Below are positions 1-13,487 of a DNA stretch of 64,000 nt, piece by piece (position 1 is the stretch's first letter; every line of letters begins with the position of its first letter). Location of the stretch: the NCBI GenBank assembly GCA_003254905.1, contig QANU01010622.1, positions 304,100 through 368,099 of the forward strand, given 5' to 3'. The stretch comes from Nissolia schottii. Lineage: Eukaryota > Streptophyta > Magnoliopsida > Fabales > Fabaceae. Under the pieces are notes generated by a model. It did no database searches. It was given only the letters and a program-made list of their open reading frames with translations, and was not told the DNA's origin. A program made the position numbers and the translations under genes.

Positions 1-1098
1 CCACTGGGCGTGCCATTTTGTTTCACGCGAAATAATTCCAGAGAATCACACAACAGAATGTTTAAAGGGGACAAGCGATTGCGCAGTTCTCAGATAAAGA
101 ACAAGTGCGTGAATTAGAAATTGAGAGAAAAGTGGGAAGTGAGAACTAGAAACGTAAATGCCTATATTAATGATCACCGAAAAGTTGATTTTCGATTACA
201 AAGTATCCTTGTCGGAGCGAAGGACTTAAGTACAAGTAACAGTGAAGAAAGGGGAGAAAATAGTGTCAAGGTTGAGGGAGGTTACGATCTATGAACTACT
301 CCTAGGAAAGCAGGGAAATAAAGTGAAAAGAAAAAGTGGTGGCATACGCTGGGCTTCTGTGGGATTGCTGATTAGCAGCTGGGGGACTTACGTGAGTCGG
401 TAGGAGTGTTAGTGAACCACCTCGAGTTTAGCCCATGATCCCTGTATTTATAGAGTTTCAGGGCTCTTAACCTCTGTTAACTGTTTTTCCCTCAGCCTGT
501 CGACGATTACCATTTCGATCCGTCGTGATCCGCATAATCCGAATCGGTTATGCTTGCATGTGTAACACGACATGCAGAGTTACCTTCGTTACACCCCTTA
601 GTAGTTGTGCCACTTCTCTGAAGGTGGGAAGTTATTTCCCTCCATGGCCACGTCAAAGAGGAGGTTATCTTTGTGTTTAAATTTGTTAACCGTTCCCTCC
701 ATAAGACCGACTCGACGATGATTTTTTCGCTAAGTCTAGGATTCTATTGCAATACTCGTCCTAGGTAGGACCATCATTGTGATGCGACTCTAATCATTTA
801 TAGATGATTTATCCTCTTTGCAACTGTTTTACACTGATTTCCGAACCATAGCGTCGACACCTTCATTAACTAGTGGCCTTTAAATCACCTTACATTCGGT
901 TGCCGCTTGATTCCTGTCGCGACTAGAATTCCTTCGCGACCAATTTCTTAATTACATTTGACTACTTTTTTGTCGCCGATTAACTATTGTCATGACAAGT
1001 CTTCTGTCGCGACCCAATCTTTAGTGAGCCTTGATGATCTTTTTATCGCCCATTGCTACTAACCTTCCTGTCGCCAATCTTATTGCCACTTCGCGTCG
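1..1098 (-). mobile_element. LTR-like retrotransposon fragment (truncated by window edge)
   Basis: No coding frame of note. The minus strand carries a TATAAATA box (plus 445-452), as in plant LTR promoters. Between 905 and 1100 the sequence repeats a motif close to TGTCGCGAC (915-923 and 1005-1013 exact; 933-940, 971-977, 1069-1075 and 1091-1100 partial). The stretch stops where a hAT transposase relic begins, so it may have truncated that element. The left end is outside the window, so the LTR call is an inference. Confidence 0.35.
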
Positions 1099-1113
1099 CA
1101 AGTACCCTTTTCA

Positions 1114-1625
1114 ATGCAAACTCTTAGCAAAATTCGCTCCTTACCATACTACGAATTTTGGAGACTTAACAGTGGTAAAGACTTTGATATTTTGAAATGG
1201 TGGAGTTTGAAGACAAGGAAGTATAATGTTCTATCTCACATAGCTAGAGATGTATTGGTCATTTCGGTGTTTACGGTGTCATCTGAGTCTGCTTTTAGCA
1301 CGGGAGGTCGTGTGATTGATCCTTCACGTAGTGCATTAGCTGACACCATAGTGGAGGCTTTGGTTTGCACAAAAAAATGGTTAAGGCGTCAAGACTCTAA
1401 ATCTACGAAGGAGATGTATCCTCCTCAAGTACATGAACAAGGTATAATTATACAATTATTTTTGTTTTGAATTGTTGGTTAAGGCTTTTACTTTGTTATT
1501 TTATCTCTAACTAAATTCTTGTTTGTTGTCTTCTTTTGTTAGACATAGACATGACTGAAATTTCAGAAGTTAAAGCATTTGAGTTTGATGAAGCTTTATT
1601 CCAACAATTATTAGTTGAGTCATGA
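1114..1625 (+). pseudogene. hAT transposase C-terminal fragment (dimerisation domain)
   Basis: The first part (1114-1441) encodes the hAT C-terminal dimerisation region of plant RICESLEEPER-like proteins: a segment around FDILKWWSLKTRKYNVLSHI, then ARDVL, then SSESAFSTGGRVIDPSRSAL and a terminal CTKKWLRR. A GT-AG intron can be read from 1442 to 1542. Joining 1441 to 1543 restores frame (phase 1) and gives a short acidic tail ending in LLVES and a TGA at 1623-1625. The BED zinc finger and the catalytic core are missing upstream, where LTR-like DNA begins, so this is a truncated relic. The first ATG is only the first methionine of the remnant. Related transposases have been domesticated in plants, but a fragment this short is unlikely to be one. 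Confidence 0.75.
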
Positions 1626-2455
1626 GGTAATTACTTGTAAATATGTGTTCAATTTTCAGTTGCAAAATCTGATTTATTTTTTTTAATATTTGCAAATGTG
1701 TGATTTGAGATTTGTGTATTATTGGTGGATTAAGATTCTGCAGTACACTAGTACTGGTTGAGGCTCTGTTTTACAATTCTGCAGTGCACTTAGATTAACA
1801 TTTCTACTCTACAATTGTTTTAAGTCAAATTGAGCCTTAATGTGTAAAAAGGCATTGTTGTGTGTGTTATTTTTACTGCTAAATATGTTCAAAGCATGTG
1901 CAAAAACATTGGATGGAAGGCATATTATATTGTTAAGCTATATTTTAAAAGATGTTCATTTACTTCAAGACATAGCATATTGGATTTTAAAGCAGTGGCA
2001 ACCGTGAGGGCAGCTAGAACCACTCCTGAGGATACATTTTGAATGGAACTACACTGTGCTTTGTAGTTTGTATGTAGAAGATGATATATTTTCATGTTTG
2101 GATTAGTTTTTAACACAGGTTTTTTTATGGGACAATATTTGGATTTGTTTTTTTATTTTTATGGGACATGATATTTGTAGTCATCATGAGACGATAGATT
2201 TATTTGCTTTTTATGTGTAGTGAACTGAATTTTGAATTATGGGACAAGTTTTTTCAAAAAAGAATTTAAAAAATAAACGGTTAACCGCCAATCCAACCTA
2301 ATCTGACCCATTTACTATCGGATTAGGTCGAATCGGATAACCTCGTTGAAAAGTGACAATCCGATCCGACCGATCCGCCCATCAAATTAGTCAGTCGGAT
2401 AGACATGTTGATCGGGTCGGACCCAATCCGACCCATGAGCAACCCTAATTACTAC
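1626..2455 (+). mobile_element. 3' flank and terminal region of the truncated hAT element
   Basis: Non-coding DNA after the transposase stop. From about 2280 it becomes rich in short inverted and direct repeats built on GGGTCGGA/TCCGACCC, typical of hAT subterminal regions, and ends near 2448 with GAGCAACCCTA. Its reverse complement, TAGGGTTGCTC, is a plausible hAT terminal inverted repeat. The matching left end is not present. Confidence 0.5.
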
Positions 2456-3369
2456 CTCGTCCTATGCATTTGATTAAAAACTAACGTTGGAAGTTTGATG
2501 ACTTTTTATTTCTTCCGTTTTGTTCTCTCACGTTGTCCATGCTTTATTTTTATTTCTTTTGTTTGTTTGTTTATATATATTATATGCACTTTAGCTTGAT
2601 ATGTCTAATGCTTAGCGGTAACAATAACTTTACTGGGCTTCATGTTAATGTGTTTGTCTTGTGTTTATGAAATACATTTTGTCTAGAGTGTAAATTTGAA
2701 TAATTGGAATAACCCAATTAGGTTCGATTGAGTTTTTTATTCCAAAACTTAATAAGATTGGATCATGAAAAACCTTTAGAATGTGAAAATGAAATCAAAT
2801 CACAACAATCAAATAAGTCAATTTTTGTTAGCTAGCTAATGATTCCACAATTAAGAGAATTCTACTAATCTAATTAGTTATTGCTAAACCATAATGAGTG
2901 TCGTGTACATGATGCAATAAAAAATTAAATGAACATGCTTTGTCAGTTTAAGTAGCTTGACACGTGCTTACCCTGTATAAAGTCTCACCCTACTGCTCTT
3001 TTAAAAAAAAAATTAAATGAACAAATACTTTGTTAATTTATGCAGTTTGATATTCTCTTCTCTTAAACAAAGTCGCATGTTGCTCTGTTTGGTCTAGCAA
3101 CAAACATAGCTTGAGTCTAGTCAACTCACTAAGAGATTAAAACTCTCTCAACACTATTTTTCATAGGCAAGATATTAATTCAAGATATTGTTTAAAAGAA
3201 ATAAGCATTAAAGTGCTTGAACAACTAATGGGTAGTATTATGTTGCTTTTTAAAATACTTTCAACTATTATAGTGTGTAGTAAGGAAATTTATTAATTGA
3301 TTAAAATTTATTCTAATTTCTCAGTTGCTTTATTTGAGCTTTACTTAATATTTGAGAAAATATAAATAA
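2456..3369. other. AT-rich intergenic DNA, nothing recognised
   Basis: No open frame, RNA gene or repeat with recognisable ends is visible. Confidence 0.5.
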
Positions 3370-4050
3370 TTGAGAAATCCGTCAAACTTATTCCAACTCT
3401 TAAATATGTTTAGTTTGAGGAAAACAACAACAAATCTTAATAATCTGTTTGACAAAGGTGGGTATGCTGAGGTGTCAAAAGAAGGATTGTGGGGTTGTGT
3501 GACAGAGCAATTAGGTTTAAACCATCAAATTTTTGTCTCAATTAAATTAGTTTATGACAAATATCTAAATGATTTTGAAGAATGGCTCAGGAAGACTTTT
3601 GAAGAAAAGAACTTTTAAAATGGAAATCATGAGTGTAATTCGGGTTGAGTCATTGCCATTGGAGGTAGAGAAAGAGTTCAGAGACTTATTGTGTTTAAAT
3701 CTAAACAAGAAAGATGATGGACTTGTCTAGTTGGAATCAAATAGAATAAGAAAATATCTTGATTTGGTTAATCACAAAGGAAAGACAAATTTATTGAAGA
3801 CAAAAAATTAGAGCACATGTGAAGATGCCCAAAATATCCTTGGTGCTGATGATGAAAAACCTAGTAATGGTGTTAAGGATGACCTTGTCACCTTGTATGC
3901 AGAGTTTGCCAAAAATGAATTTGGCTCTCACAAGCACAAATGGAAACCGTTATCTGTAATGCTAAATAGGATAATTAAAATTGCAAAGCATCCTCTTGTT
4001 CCTTTAAAGCAACCAATACCAATCGGTGCTAGAAGTATTCACCCCTTAAT
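3370..4050 (+). pseudogene. ARID/BRIGHT-domain gene fragment (plant ARID2-like), decayed
   Basis: An 82-codon frame (3370-3618) contains a good ARID core: FDKGGYAEVSKEGLWGCV at about residues 28-45, then KLVYDKYL at 59-66, then FEEWLRKTFEEK. This matches the KGGY..VS..GLW...KLVY.KYL...E.WLRK pattern of plant ARID proteins that also carry ELM2 and Myb-like domains. ARID domains bind AT-rich DNA in chromatin regulators. After a stop at 3616-3618 the homology breaks up. A second readable stretch at about 3827-4050 ends with MLNRIIKIAKHP, resembling the MLNWV..IAK segment that follows ARID in these proteins. In-frame stops at about 3640-3820 and no visible start or flanking exons make a pseudogene or transposed gene piece the best reading. 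An exon pair of a living gene is unlikely but not excluded. Confidence 0.6.
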
Positions 4051-4640
4051 GCGAGTTAACTAGTAAACTCTTATGAATTTATGATTTCACAATACAAAAT
4101 AAATTAACATTTATGTAAACTCGTTTTTGGTAAACTCGTATGAGTTTAAATGAACTGTCGAAAATAGTAACAAGTTTACAAGTTAAAATCAAGTCACAAG
4201 TTTATGAGTTTACCTTAAAATATACAAATTTAGTAACTTTGTTAGATGCTTAACTAACTTTGTGTATGTTAGACTATTGAGTTTACTAAGCTAATTTTAT
4301 ATATTTATAATAATTGAGCTATTTTTTATTGAATTACAAAGTAATACAGAATAGTGTATGACATAGCAACTAATTATCGTGCATTAAGACATATTTTATA
4401 ATATTTCTTTCATTTATTTTATTTTTAAGTTAATATTATTCAATGTTAATTATAAATACAATATTTAATCATTTTAGTTCTTAATTATATTGCTTATAAC
4501 ATATATTTTTTTACGTATGTAAACTTTTATAAATTTATGATTTGAGTTTATTAAGATTTCATGAGTTTACTTAAACTCTTTACAATCTTAAATATAAGTA
4601 TTGATTTAGACTGAACTTCTTGTGAAAACTCGAACCCATG
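4043..4640. mobile_element. Decayed hAT-related fragment (same family as 35317-39542)
   Basis: The left edge (TGCGAGTTAACTAGTAAACT) is clearly similar to the subterminal sequence just inside the right end of the large hAT at 35317-39542. The interior repeats short units around GAGTTTAC/GTAAACTC in both orientations, and the right edge again has GAGTTTACTTAAACTC. No coding sequence. Exact ends and target duplication could not be fixed, so this is probably a degraded non-autonomous copy. Confidence 0.45.
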
Positions 4641-5026
4641 GTAGCCAAAGAAATGAGAGAAAGTGAGAGAAAATGTGAGGGAAATGCTTGAGCAATTGAT
4701 TTTGAATTATGCTAAAAAGCTTGCATTATGATGCAGCTAACTGCACTTATATACAGGAGTTTCATGAGCTAAATGCAGCTCAAATTACAATCAAATTACA
4801 ACTAAATTACATTTGTACTGAATTTACATGGATAAATTACAAGTTACATATCAGCAACTAATTGCCACCAACAGCATTTCGCGCTCCAGCTACAGCTTGA
4901 AACTTCTAACTGATTCTCGCGCCACTTTGCTTCTGAACTTGTCAAACCTGCCGTTGGCTTCTTTCTTCTCTTCTACCCTGCTCACACTTCTAAAACACAG
5001 ATGAAGGCGTACATATTACTGTCACA
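4640..5026 (-). mobile_element. Possible solo LTR
   Basis: On the minus strand the stretch starts TGTGACAGTAATATG (from 5026) and ends near 4638 with GGCTACCA, giving TG...CA ends. It carries a TATATAAG promoter-like box (about plus 4750) followed by a run rich in CTCTCA, as in the R region of many plant copia LTRs. No target duplication was found. Confidence 0.3.
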
Positions 5027-6390
5027 TCTTGCATAACTGAGATTACCGGACACACAGGAGCATGCGCCCTTTGTGATGAAGAAAAACGAAATGTATTCAT
5101 TTGAGTTTAAAACCATTCGTCATGATTCAATCAAATAATGCAAGTAATTTGTATACCATATATGTTTTTAACACCTTGTTTTAATCATATTCTTATTGGT
5201 GAAATTGTACGAATGAAAATCGTACTTGATCATGGTGAATAAGAAATATTCAAGCTCACAGTAACAACTTGGGGAAATTTGTCTCGTGTCTAACTGCAAT
5301 TATAGAAAGGCAACGTCGATACTAGAGAGTGCTACTGCAATCAAATCAAACGTGATCATGCTCGCTTTCGTGTTGGGTGTTTGGTCGTTTTGTTTGTTTT
5401 CTTTCGTTTGAATCATTTTCATTGAACCCTTAAAACTCATGTAATGGTTTTGGCTCCTCTCCTCGGAGGGTTCTCAGAGCATTTAATTATCAAAAAGAAT
5501 ACTGGGCCTTGAGTGCAATGAGTCACAGAATTTTCTGACAAATATAAGGTTGGAGCAAAGACAACATATCATTCATCTATTACGGGGTTATAGCCACCAT
5601 GATTGAAATGCTTCTTCAAACGATTTTCATTACAATTGGATATCACGGTTACACGTAAATCTATATATAGAAAATACATGTATTAATGAGGAAAAGAAAA
5701 ACAAACACTTGACAGCAAAAACAATAAACAACACAACATTTCTTAATTATCTCCAATAAAAATGCACCACTACCAGACTGATGTCTATTTTACTTACAAT
5801 TGCATTAGCTAGTGGAAGAATCTGAATCTTTATATTGAATTTCTCCAAATCAGGTAACTATAATGAAGAGATACTTAAAAACAAATGAGGAAAAGAGAGT
5901 ATAGTAGCAGAATGCTCTACTCCTTTAGGTATATAAAAGGTGAATCCAGGATATTTTGATCAAAAGGTAACAGGAACGGAGTTCTTGGTGATCATATGTA
6001 TAGCTTCTGAAAGCGAAAGTGTTTTATGAGTGCTGTATTGAAGCAGATCAGATCACAAGTTGCTGCCACCTTATATTTCACGCTGATTCGGCACTCAAAT
6101 CAGGAACCAAGAGGCACTTGTAACTAACCTCTCATTGACGCGGTTCTGATTATCATGCAAAATAGAAGTGCAATATGCACTAGTATCAACTGACAGCCTC
6201 AATTTTTCTGATGTCCTGTACTGCCAAGTCAGTTGTGCAATACAATCTTGGTTCGCACGCACCATTGTTAGTTGCCTCCCTCTCGACACAGTAAATCCGG
6301 CCGAATTTATATATATTTTTTGTGAAGTAAGCAGCAGTAAGTCAAGTTTCCAACCACCACCATTTTAGCAGAAGTGATCGGGTAAACAAT
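5027..6390. other. Downstream region of the helicase gene, no gene seen
   Basis: Lies 3' of the minus-strand helicase gene and must include its 3' UTR. Short open frames here (for example 6095-6289 minus and 6168-6368 plus) overlap each other and show no family resemblance. No clear repeat ends. Confidence 0.5.
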
Positions 6391-9300
6391 CTAGTACTTT
6401 ATCAGGGCTGGTAGCGAAGCATGCAGTTCAGCCAAGCATTGAAAGAGCCAATTAAGCAGTTGTTCTTTTGGTAGCTCTAAGAGAAGTTCAGCCTGCATGA
6501 GAGAGAGATCATTAAGAAAAAGAAACCGTGAACATGGTGAATCTATAGAAGATTTCCAGAAGCAGTATGTACGGGGCCTAAAATATCTGTAGGGACTAAG
6601 AGATGGGAAGGAATCCCTAATGCATTAACAGTTACTAGATTTATAGAATTTACCCCCACAAAAATTCACTAGATCAATATATATAAGCCATTAATCATGG
6701 TAGCATAAAAAAGGGAAATATTGGATTCATAATTCCTAAAGACAAATGGTAGCCTAAGACTTGTCATGGCATTTCATTCTCATTCTCACTGCCAATTACA
6801 TTGAGATAGCCTATAGAATATCATCGAGACAGTTATACAGTTTCTAAATGAAATTGAATTCCTAATGCAAAATAGGCAAAGAAGACAGTTTAAATGAGTT
6901 TTCTGTCTTTCGATGCTGACATTAGGCCATAAAAAAACTGTGATTGAACCAGAGTCTTTGAAAAATGGAAATTTATGTAAAAACACATGCAATGAAAACA
7001 TGATAAAATTCATAAGTGAAATTTAATACTGAGGAGCTGAACAAATGCGCAAATAAAAGGTAACCAAATTAAAGAGAATGAGAAATTAAGAAAAATTACC
7101 TTAATTTGGTCACCCTCAAGAACCAACGAATTTTTATGTATATCTGATGCCATTGACTCTATCATAATCTTGAAAACTTTTTTACTTATATTTGTTTTCA
7201 TAAAGACTGTCTTTCCTGAAGAGTAAATTCTGGTTACCCCTATATCAGCAGCCATTCTCCTCACATAAAGCTTCTTCAATAAAATCTCCATGGAGCGAGG
7301 TTCTTTGCCATATTGACGCCGCAAATTCTCTGTAAATTGCATCAGACTCCAGATGTCTTTCTCAGAAACTCTCTCAGCTTCATTTACTATTTCCAACGGG
7401 TTCTCCAGATAATTTATATAGTCAGACGGGAGATGAGGATTGATGTTCAAATCTACCTAAAATGACAATAAATTATAAAATGCATAAATCGTTAGGTCTC
7501 TATTAGTAGCAGTTACGCAGATGCAACTTTTGCAGATTTTTAACTGACTACTTTGGTGTAGGCTCTGATACGTTTGTATTCAGATCCAGTTAATTTATAC
7601 TCATCCAAGCTCAAGCAGAACAATAATTACCATCTGCCCCACCCCCACCCTCCCAAGAAATAAAAGAGGCTAACTGATGTGAACTACAATGCTGTATTGT
7701 TTAAGGTTTCAAGGAAAATCTTTAACTTCAATATGATTTAAGCATTTAACATTTTCCTATTTCACCTTCACCAGGAGAAAACAGTATCCATGTGTTAGAT
7801 TTGACTTGTGGAGCCATATTTTTAGCCTGTGATTAGATAAAAATGTATCAAGTATCACTTATGCTCACGTCTTTAACCTCTGCTACATTTTTCTTAACTA
7901 TGCATACCTGCACCGAGTGGTAGGGAACTGGAACTACACGGTGATCTTCAACCTGGAAGTCAAAAAGAACAGTATAAACCAAAAACTAACAAGCAGATGA
8001 TCAAGACTTTTAGTCCAAAATCTAAGAAAGCAAGTTTTCAGCAAAACGTGGATGATGCAAATTAAACAAAAGAAAAGGCATCAAGGTGGGGTATATAGCC
8101 CTAAGTGATCTACATTGCCGATGAGCAATTATATTTCAACTAGGATCAGTGGCAGATGGGAAGAAACAGATCACAAACAAAGTCCACCTTGGACAAGCTC
8201 TCAAAGAGCATCTCAAAGAAAAGATCAATGCCAACATTTCCAACATCTCCTGTTTGTTGTTCGCCAAAAATTGTACCAAAACCTCGAATAGCCATGTCTC
8301 TCTCAGCTAGTTGGAAACCTTGACCAAGTTCATGGCATTCTTCAAGAGCTGCAAGCCTTTCCTACGAGACATCACAAGGAGATTTTATATTTAGGCAATA
8401 GTTAAGCAATTGATTTTCCAGATTTTAAGTGACACATTCAATTTTGGGAGTAATACTGAAGTAGTATTGAACTAAGTCATATGACATTTGTTTGTCATAT
8501 CTGATGAATAAAGCATTATTTCATGTGATATATTTTCAGGAATAAAAGGGATTGATCACAAACATACCAGTGCTTGGTCAGACAGCATACTTTTATCAGG
8601 GTAAAATAAGTGTGCATGTGCTTCCTTATCAGCCCGTCCAACCCTTCCACGTAACTACCAACATTGAACAGATGACAAAATTACCATTGTTAGTAAAACA
8701 GAAGTAGATGATCTAGTCTAGTTTCCTTTGTTCCATCAAAACAATGTAAGAAACATAAAACGGCATATATGTTCTTGTCTTTTTATTTTGGATAGCATGT
8801 TTCTAAAGATTCACTTATTGCCTAGATCTGAATCATCTTTGTCAGGCACCAACTCCCCTAAAGGCTTAAGTAGTGTGTGCTTTAACTGTATACAAAGCAC
8901 GGGGCCACTCTAACTTGTATTTTATCATGAACCGTCCCTCCTAAAGGGCTAAGCTTTTCAACTTGTATTAGGCTTGAAGCTTGAACAATACATAATCCCA
9001 CCTTACCTTGTCACAAGCTGAAATTTAGCTTCCATTTGGAAGAATGGAGGACATTTACCATTAGGCCAAAAGTTATAGTAGTTAGTAAAGTCACAAACTT
9101 TTTTGTACTTAAAACATCACCAAGTGCCACGGTTCCGTACGAGGGCCTTGCCTAAGGAAATATGTTGACCCACAACCAACAATGCTTGTTGGACCAAGCA
9201 CTTACCACCAAATCAAAACTAAAACCGTTAGAAGTCGCATAACTCTTTTCATTTAAGCCCATCACCATGCGCCATGGTTTGATCAAACGGAAAGCTTTAC

Positions 9301-12300
9301 TCAGACCTCTGGCAAGGCAAGATGTCAGCCCTTAGCCAATGATCTCCCTCCCAGCACCTGCCTTTCATAGCCTATTCGTTCCAGGGAATTGAGCCTCTAG
9401 CCCGATCTAACTCTGAGCCACCAGGTCTTGCCAAGGACGAATGTTGGTCGATAACCAACATCTCCTTCCAGCACCTCCAAGCAGTTGGTGCCTTTACATG
9501 ACTCAAACTTGCAACCTTAACTTTGATACCATGTTATTAACCATCTCTATCAAAAGCTTAAGCTTTCAGCTGAAGGCACAAAAATGACATTATATCTAAC
9601 ATGCTTATATACAACCTTTTATTTAGAAGAATGGGGTAGAAAGGACCAAACTCCTAGCCACGCGATCATAGAGACTTCGATTCAATGTCAAAAACTAACT
9701 TGCTGAGAAGCTTAAGTGAAGGCTCAATATTGGTATAGTATCTCTAACAATATTGTGTTTGTTGTTGAGGAAAACAAACTCTCTTCTACATATATCACCT
9801 TTACATTAGTCTCAGACTCTTACGGCTTCCAAACTAGACTTTATTCGGGTGGTAACTATAGGGAGGTTGCCCTAAATTATTTATTAGGTTATTAGCAAGG
9901 GAGGCCTAAATATAAGGATTAGGGATTAAGGGTTATTTTGTACTTTCATTTAATTAATTAGGTTATTAGTGAATCTATTTAAGGTTGGCACAATAAAATA
10001 GGGATTAGGAATTGGGAACCCTAGACTAGAATTAGCAGAGTAGGCAGCCTCTCAAAGAGCTACCATTGGAATAGTCGGTGGCCTCTTAAAGTGCTACTAA
10101 TCTTTGTCTTTCTATTTCACTTTCATATCAATAAAATATTAGTCTTTATTCAATATTCCTTGATTATATTTGGTGCTGTTACAGTTGCCAAGTTGGTAAT
10201 ATCAACCATTACTTATTAGGGATGCATTCAACCTCAATAATATTGAGAAAGCTCCCACGCTTGAGGAAATAATGACAGGAGAGACAAATTTCTTCGAATA
10301 AATGGTGAGATGGATGCATCAACGGTAATTCAAAAGAAAGTCAACCCAGGATATTATATAGGAAAGAATTGCCAGCAGCAAACTAGTTTGACTATGTTGC
10401 AAAGGCAGTTGAAGTATGAGCCACATTTCATTTAGCTTCCCCTCCAATATGCAGCCCACAAAGGAATATTTCACGTTAAACTTTGTATCATACTTAGAAG
10501 AATGCTTGTTTAAAACAAGATTAAGTTTATATGGAAATAAAACAATACTCCAGCATAAGATCTGAAATATAAAATAAATAAATAAAAACTGCTCGATGAT
10601 GAGCATGAAAGTATAAGCTCAGTGCATAGCCAGTCTGAACTATGCTTGGAGTCAAACAGAAAAGGCATGACATATGAAACATCTAAATAGGGGACAAAGA
10701 AAGGAAAAAAAAAAAAAAAACAGGTTGTAATTAGGAAATACAAACCTGGTACAACTGTGCAAGGCCAAATTGTTGAACATCCTGAATGATGATGGTGTTT
10801 GCATTTTGAATATCAAGCCCACTTTCTACTATATTTGTGCAGATAAGAATTTTTGTTTCGCCTGAAGCAAATCTATCCATGGTATCCTCTAATTGCCTTG
10901 AGTATTGCTACACCAGAAACAGTGTCAAATATACACAATTAAAGTCAACATATCATTTGTCAAATACTTGATACACAATAACCGAATTCTGGAGCTCCGG
11001 ACTGTCAAAAGGTTTTTATCAAAAGAAGAATGACCTTGTGAACTGTATGTAAATATTAAGAAACCAGAAATAGAACAGTAATGCAGTTGAGAAAAAATCT
11101 ATTGAAAAATGTAACTGCTTAACTATGGAAGGAAAAAAAAGAATGGAAATATTACAGATTTGCAGAACTTTGAGGTTCTGGGAACCTCTTAGTTCAAAGA
11201 GCCCCAAAACCTTCATTCAATAATTGCCTACCATACCCTTCCTACCCTTTTCTTATATTTTCATTTTCCACACCCGAACCCCTTCTCTCTTACTACTTCT
11301 TGCCAGCTGAGCATTCAGTTATGCACCTTAGCATGAATACTCTCATTAGTTTCCCACTGTGTCTTCCATATCCACTTGTGTTGATCCTCTAGTCTAGTTC
11401 CGATTCCCTTCCTTGTAGCACATACACTAGTAATTATGATACATTAGAGCCCTCAAAAGGAGAAGATGCAATTTTGTATATGTGTGAGTGTGAGAATCTG
11501 TTCACAAGTCCATTGGCCTTTAACTAAATAGTTCTATTTGGCAATATACTTGTCAGTCCTACTAGCACACGTTAAATGGCAGTAGACCCACAAAAGGAGC
11601 AACTACCTTCCCGTGGGCAATGGCTATTTCCACATCTGGGAATGACTCTTCAAGAAAATACATTACTTCTTCAAGCCCTGTAACACAAATAGTCGAGAAA
11701 CAAGGGTCAATACTGAAATAAAGGTACATTAGCAAATACATGTTAACAGAACCACCATGTTGTATAATCTTTTTTTAGGTCTGTAACAGTCATCTCATAC
11801 TAGAATTCTACTTTTGACAACGGGTTATCTTTCTTTAATGTCATTATAATAAATTTATTCACTGTGACATATCAATGATAGACTACCCTATAACAGCAGC
11901 AGTGCCTTTTTTGGGTTCGCTGCTGAGCAATACAGCACACTAAAGGCAGAAACCATATATAAAAAGAGTAAGCCTCACTAGAGGAATTGAAAATACCCAT
12001 TAGCTGAAATCAATAATTATGATTAAGGTAGCTTTGCTTTAAGAGGGAGGGAAAAAAAAACCTTTTAATTTTTCAAAGATGTTACAGATAGAAGGAAATA
12101 ACAGAATATTTGCAATCAGGGTTTTAAACTGAAGAGAAGTTTCTAAATGCACTTAGGATTTAAAGATGAGGGTTGTAGGATGAAGCTACAAAGTATTTTT
12201 AACTTAATAATCAATTGTATTTATACTGATGAAAATTCCAATAGTAACATCAATCTTACTCCCTTTTTAACTTTTTTGCCTCTGGTGCACTTGACTAGTA

Positions 12301-13452
12301 CAAGGCTATGAACTCGTCAAATTTCTACTTTTCATGGAAACTTTTCATGGATTAATGAAAACCCTGTCGATAGAAAAAGTTAAAAATAAATAGCAACAAA
12401 AGTGCATAGCACAAACAACATATTTTACTGCCAAGTAAACATAAATTACATTCAATAACTTACATTCAATGACATAAATTAACAATAGACCTTATATCAG
12501 ACTTAGAGAACACATCAGCCTACACATGGACCTATGTACAGAAATGAATCAAATGATTAGCAGAGACTCACCTTTAATACGTGGCAGAACATAAAAAACT
12601 TGACCACCTCGGTCCAGCTCATACTTGATGGCTGATATTACTTTATCCTTACTGAATGAAGAAAGGTGAGTCTTGATGGGAACCCTTTCTGGGGGTGGAG
12701 TTGAAATTAGACTGAAATAGAAATTAAGGAAAGAACTCACAACAGTACTCTACTTAAGCTCAGAGACTAGTTGCACTTAATGGATCTCTGATTAGTCTTA
12801 AGTTTAATGGAAAGAGCCAATCATGCAAGAGATGAAATGCTCATCTAAGGCACGCACATCAAAACACTATATGCAAGGTAAGACTAGAACAGAAGATAAA
12901 GGTGTAAATAAAAATGTAAGGGTCATTCCAAGAGGTGTGAAATTTTCTAGACCAATTTTTATGTTACAAAAGGTTGGGTTTCAAATTGAACTTTCATTAT
13001 GGTCAGGAGTTGATTAACCAGTTTCCTTGACAGCTAAGATAAATGAGTCTGACTTCATATATTTACCCCTCAACCTTATTATATGGTCTACTCTCATAGA
13101 CATTCTTATTGCACAAAATTTTAGGGGAAGAGGGGGAGAAGGAATAACGTGAGAAGTTATTCCCCTAAACCTTAATTTTGAGTTTACCAAAAGAAAAAGT
13201 TGACATAGAAGTGCAACAAATATCACCCTGTTTCATCATATCTATTTCCATCATCTTTTGTAACTAAGCTCCCTCATGCTTTTTCTGGGTTTTTGGATAA
13301 AAACGGTGGTCTCATCATGCATATTGCTTAGAGAACTCAAAAGAGTCAAACCCCAACTTAAACATACATGTTGTAGTGAATAAACTCAAGTCTATGCCAT
13401 TGAACTGCAACTCATAAAAGATCAGTTATAACATAATCCAACAAAGTATTAC

Positions 13453-13487
<35 letters not shown>

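Noticed and set aside
1860..2116. Overlapping frames of about 60 codons on both strands
   Set aside because: They lie in the non-coding 3' part of a hAT relic and lack resemblance to any family.
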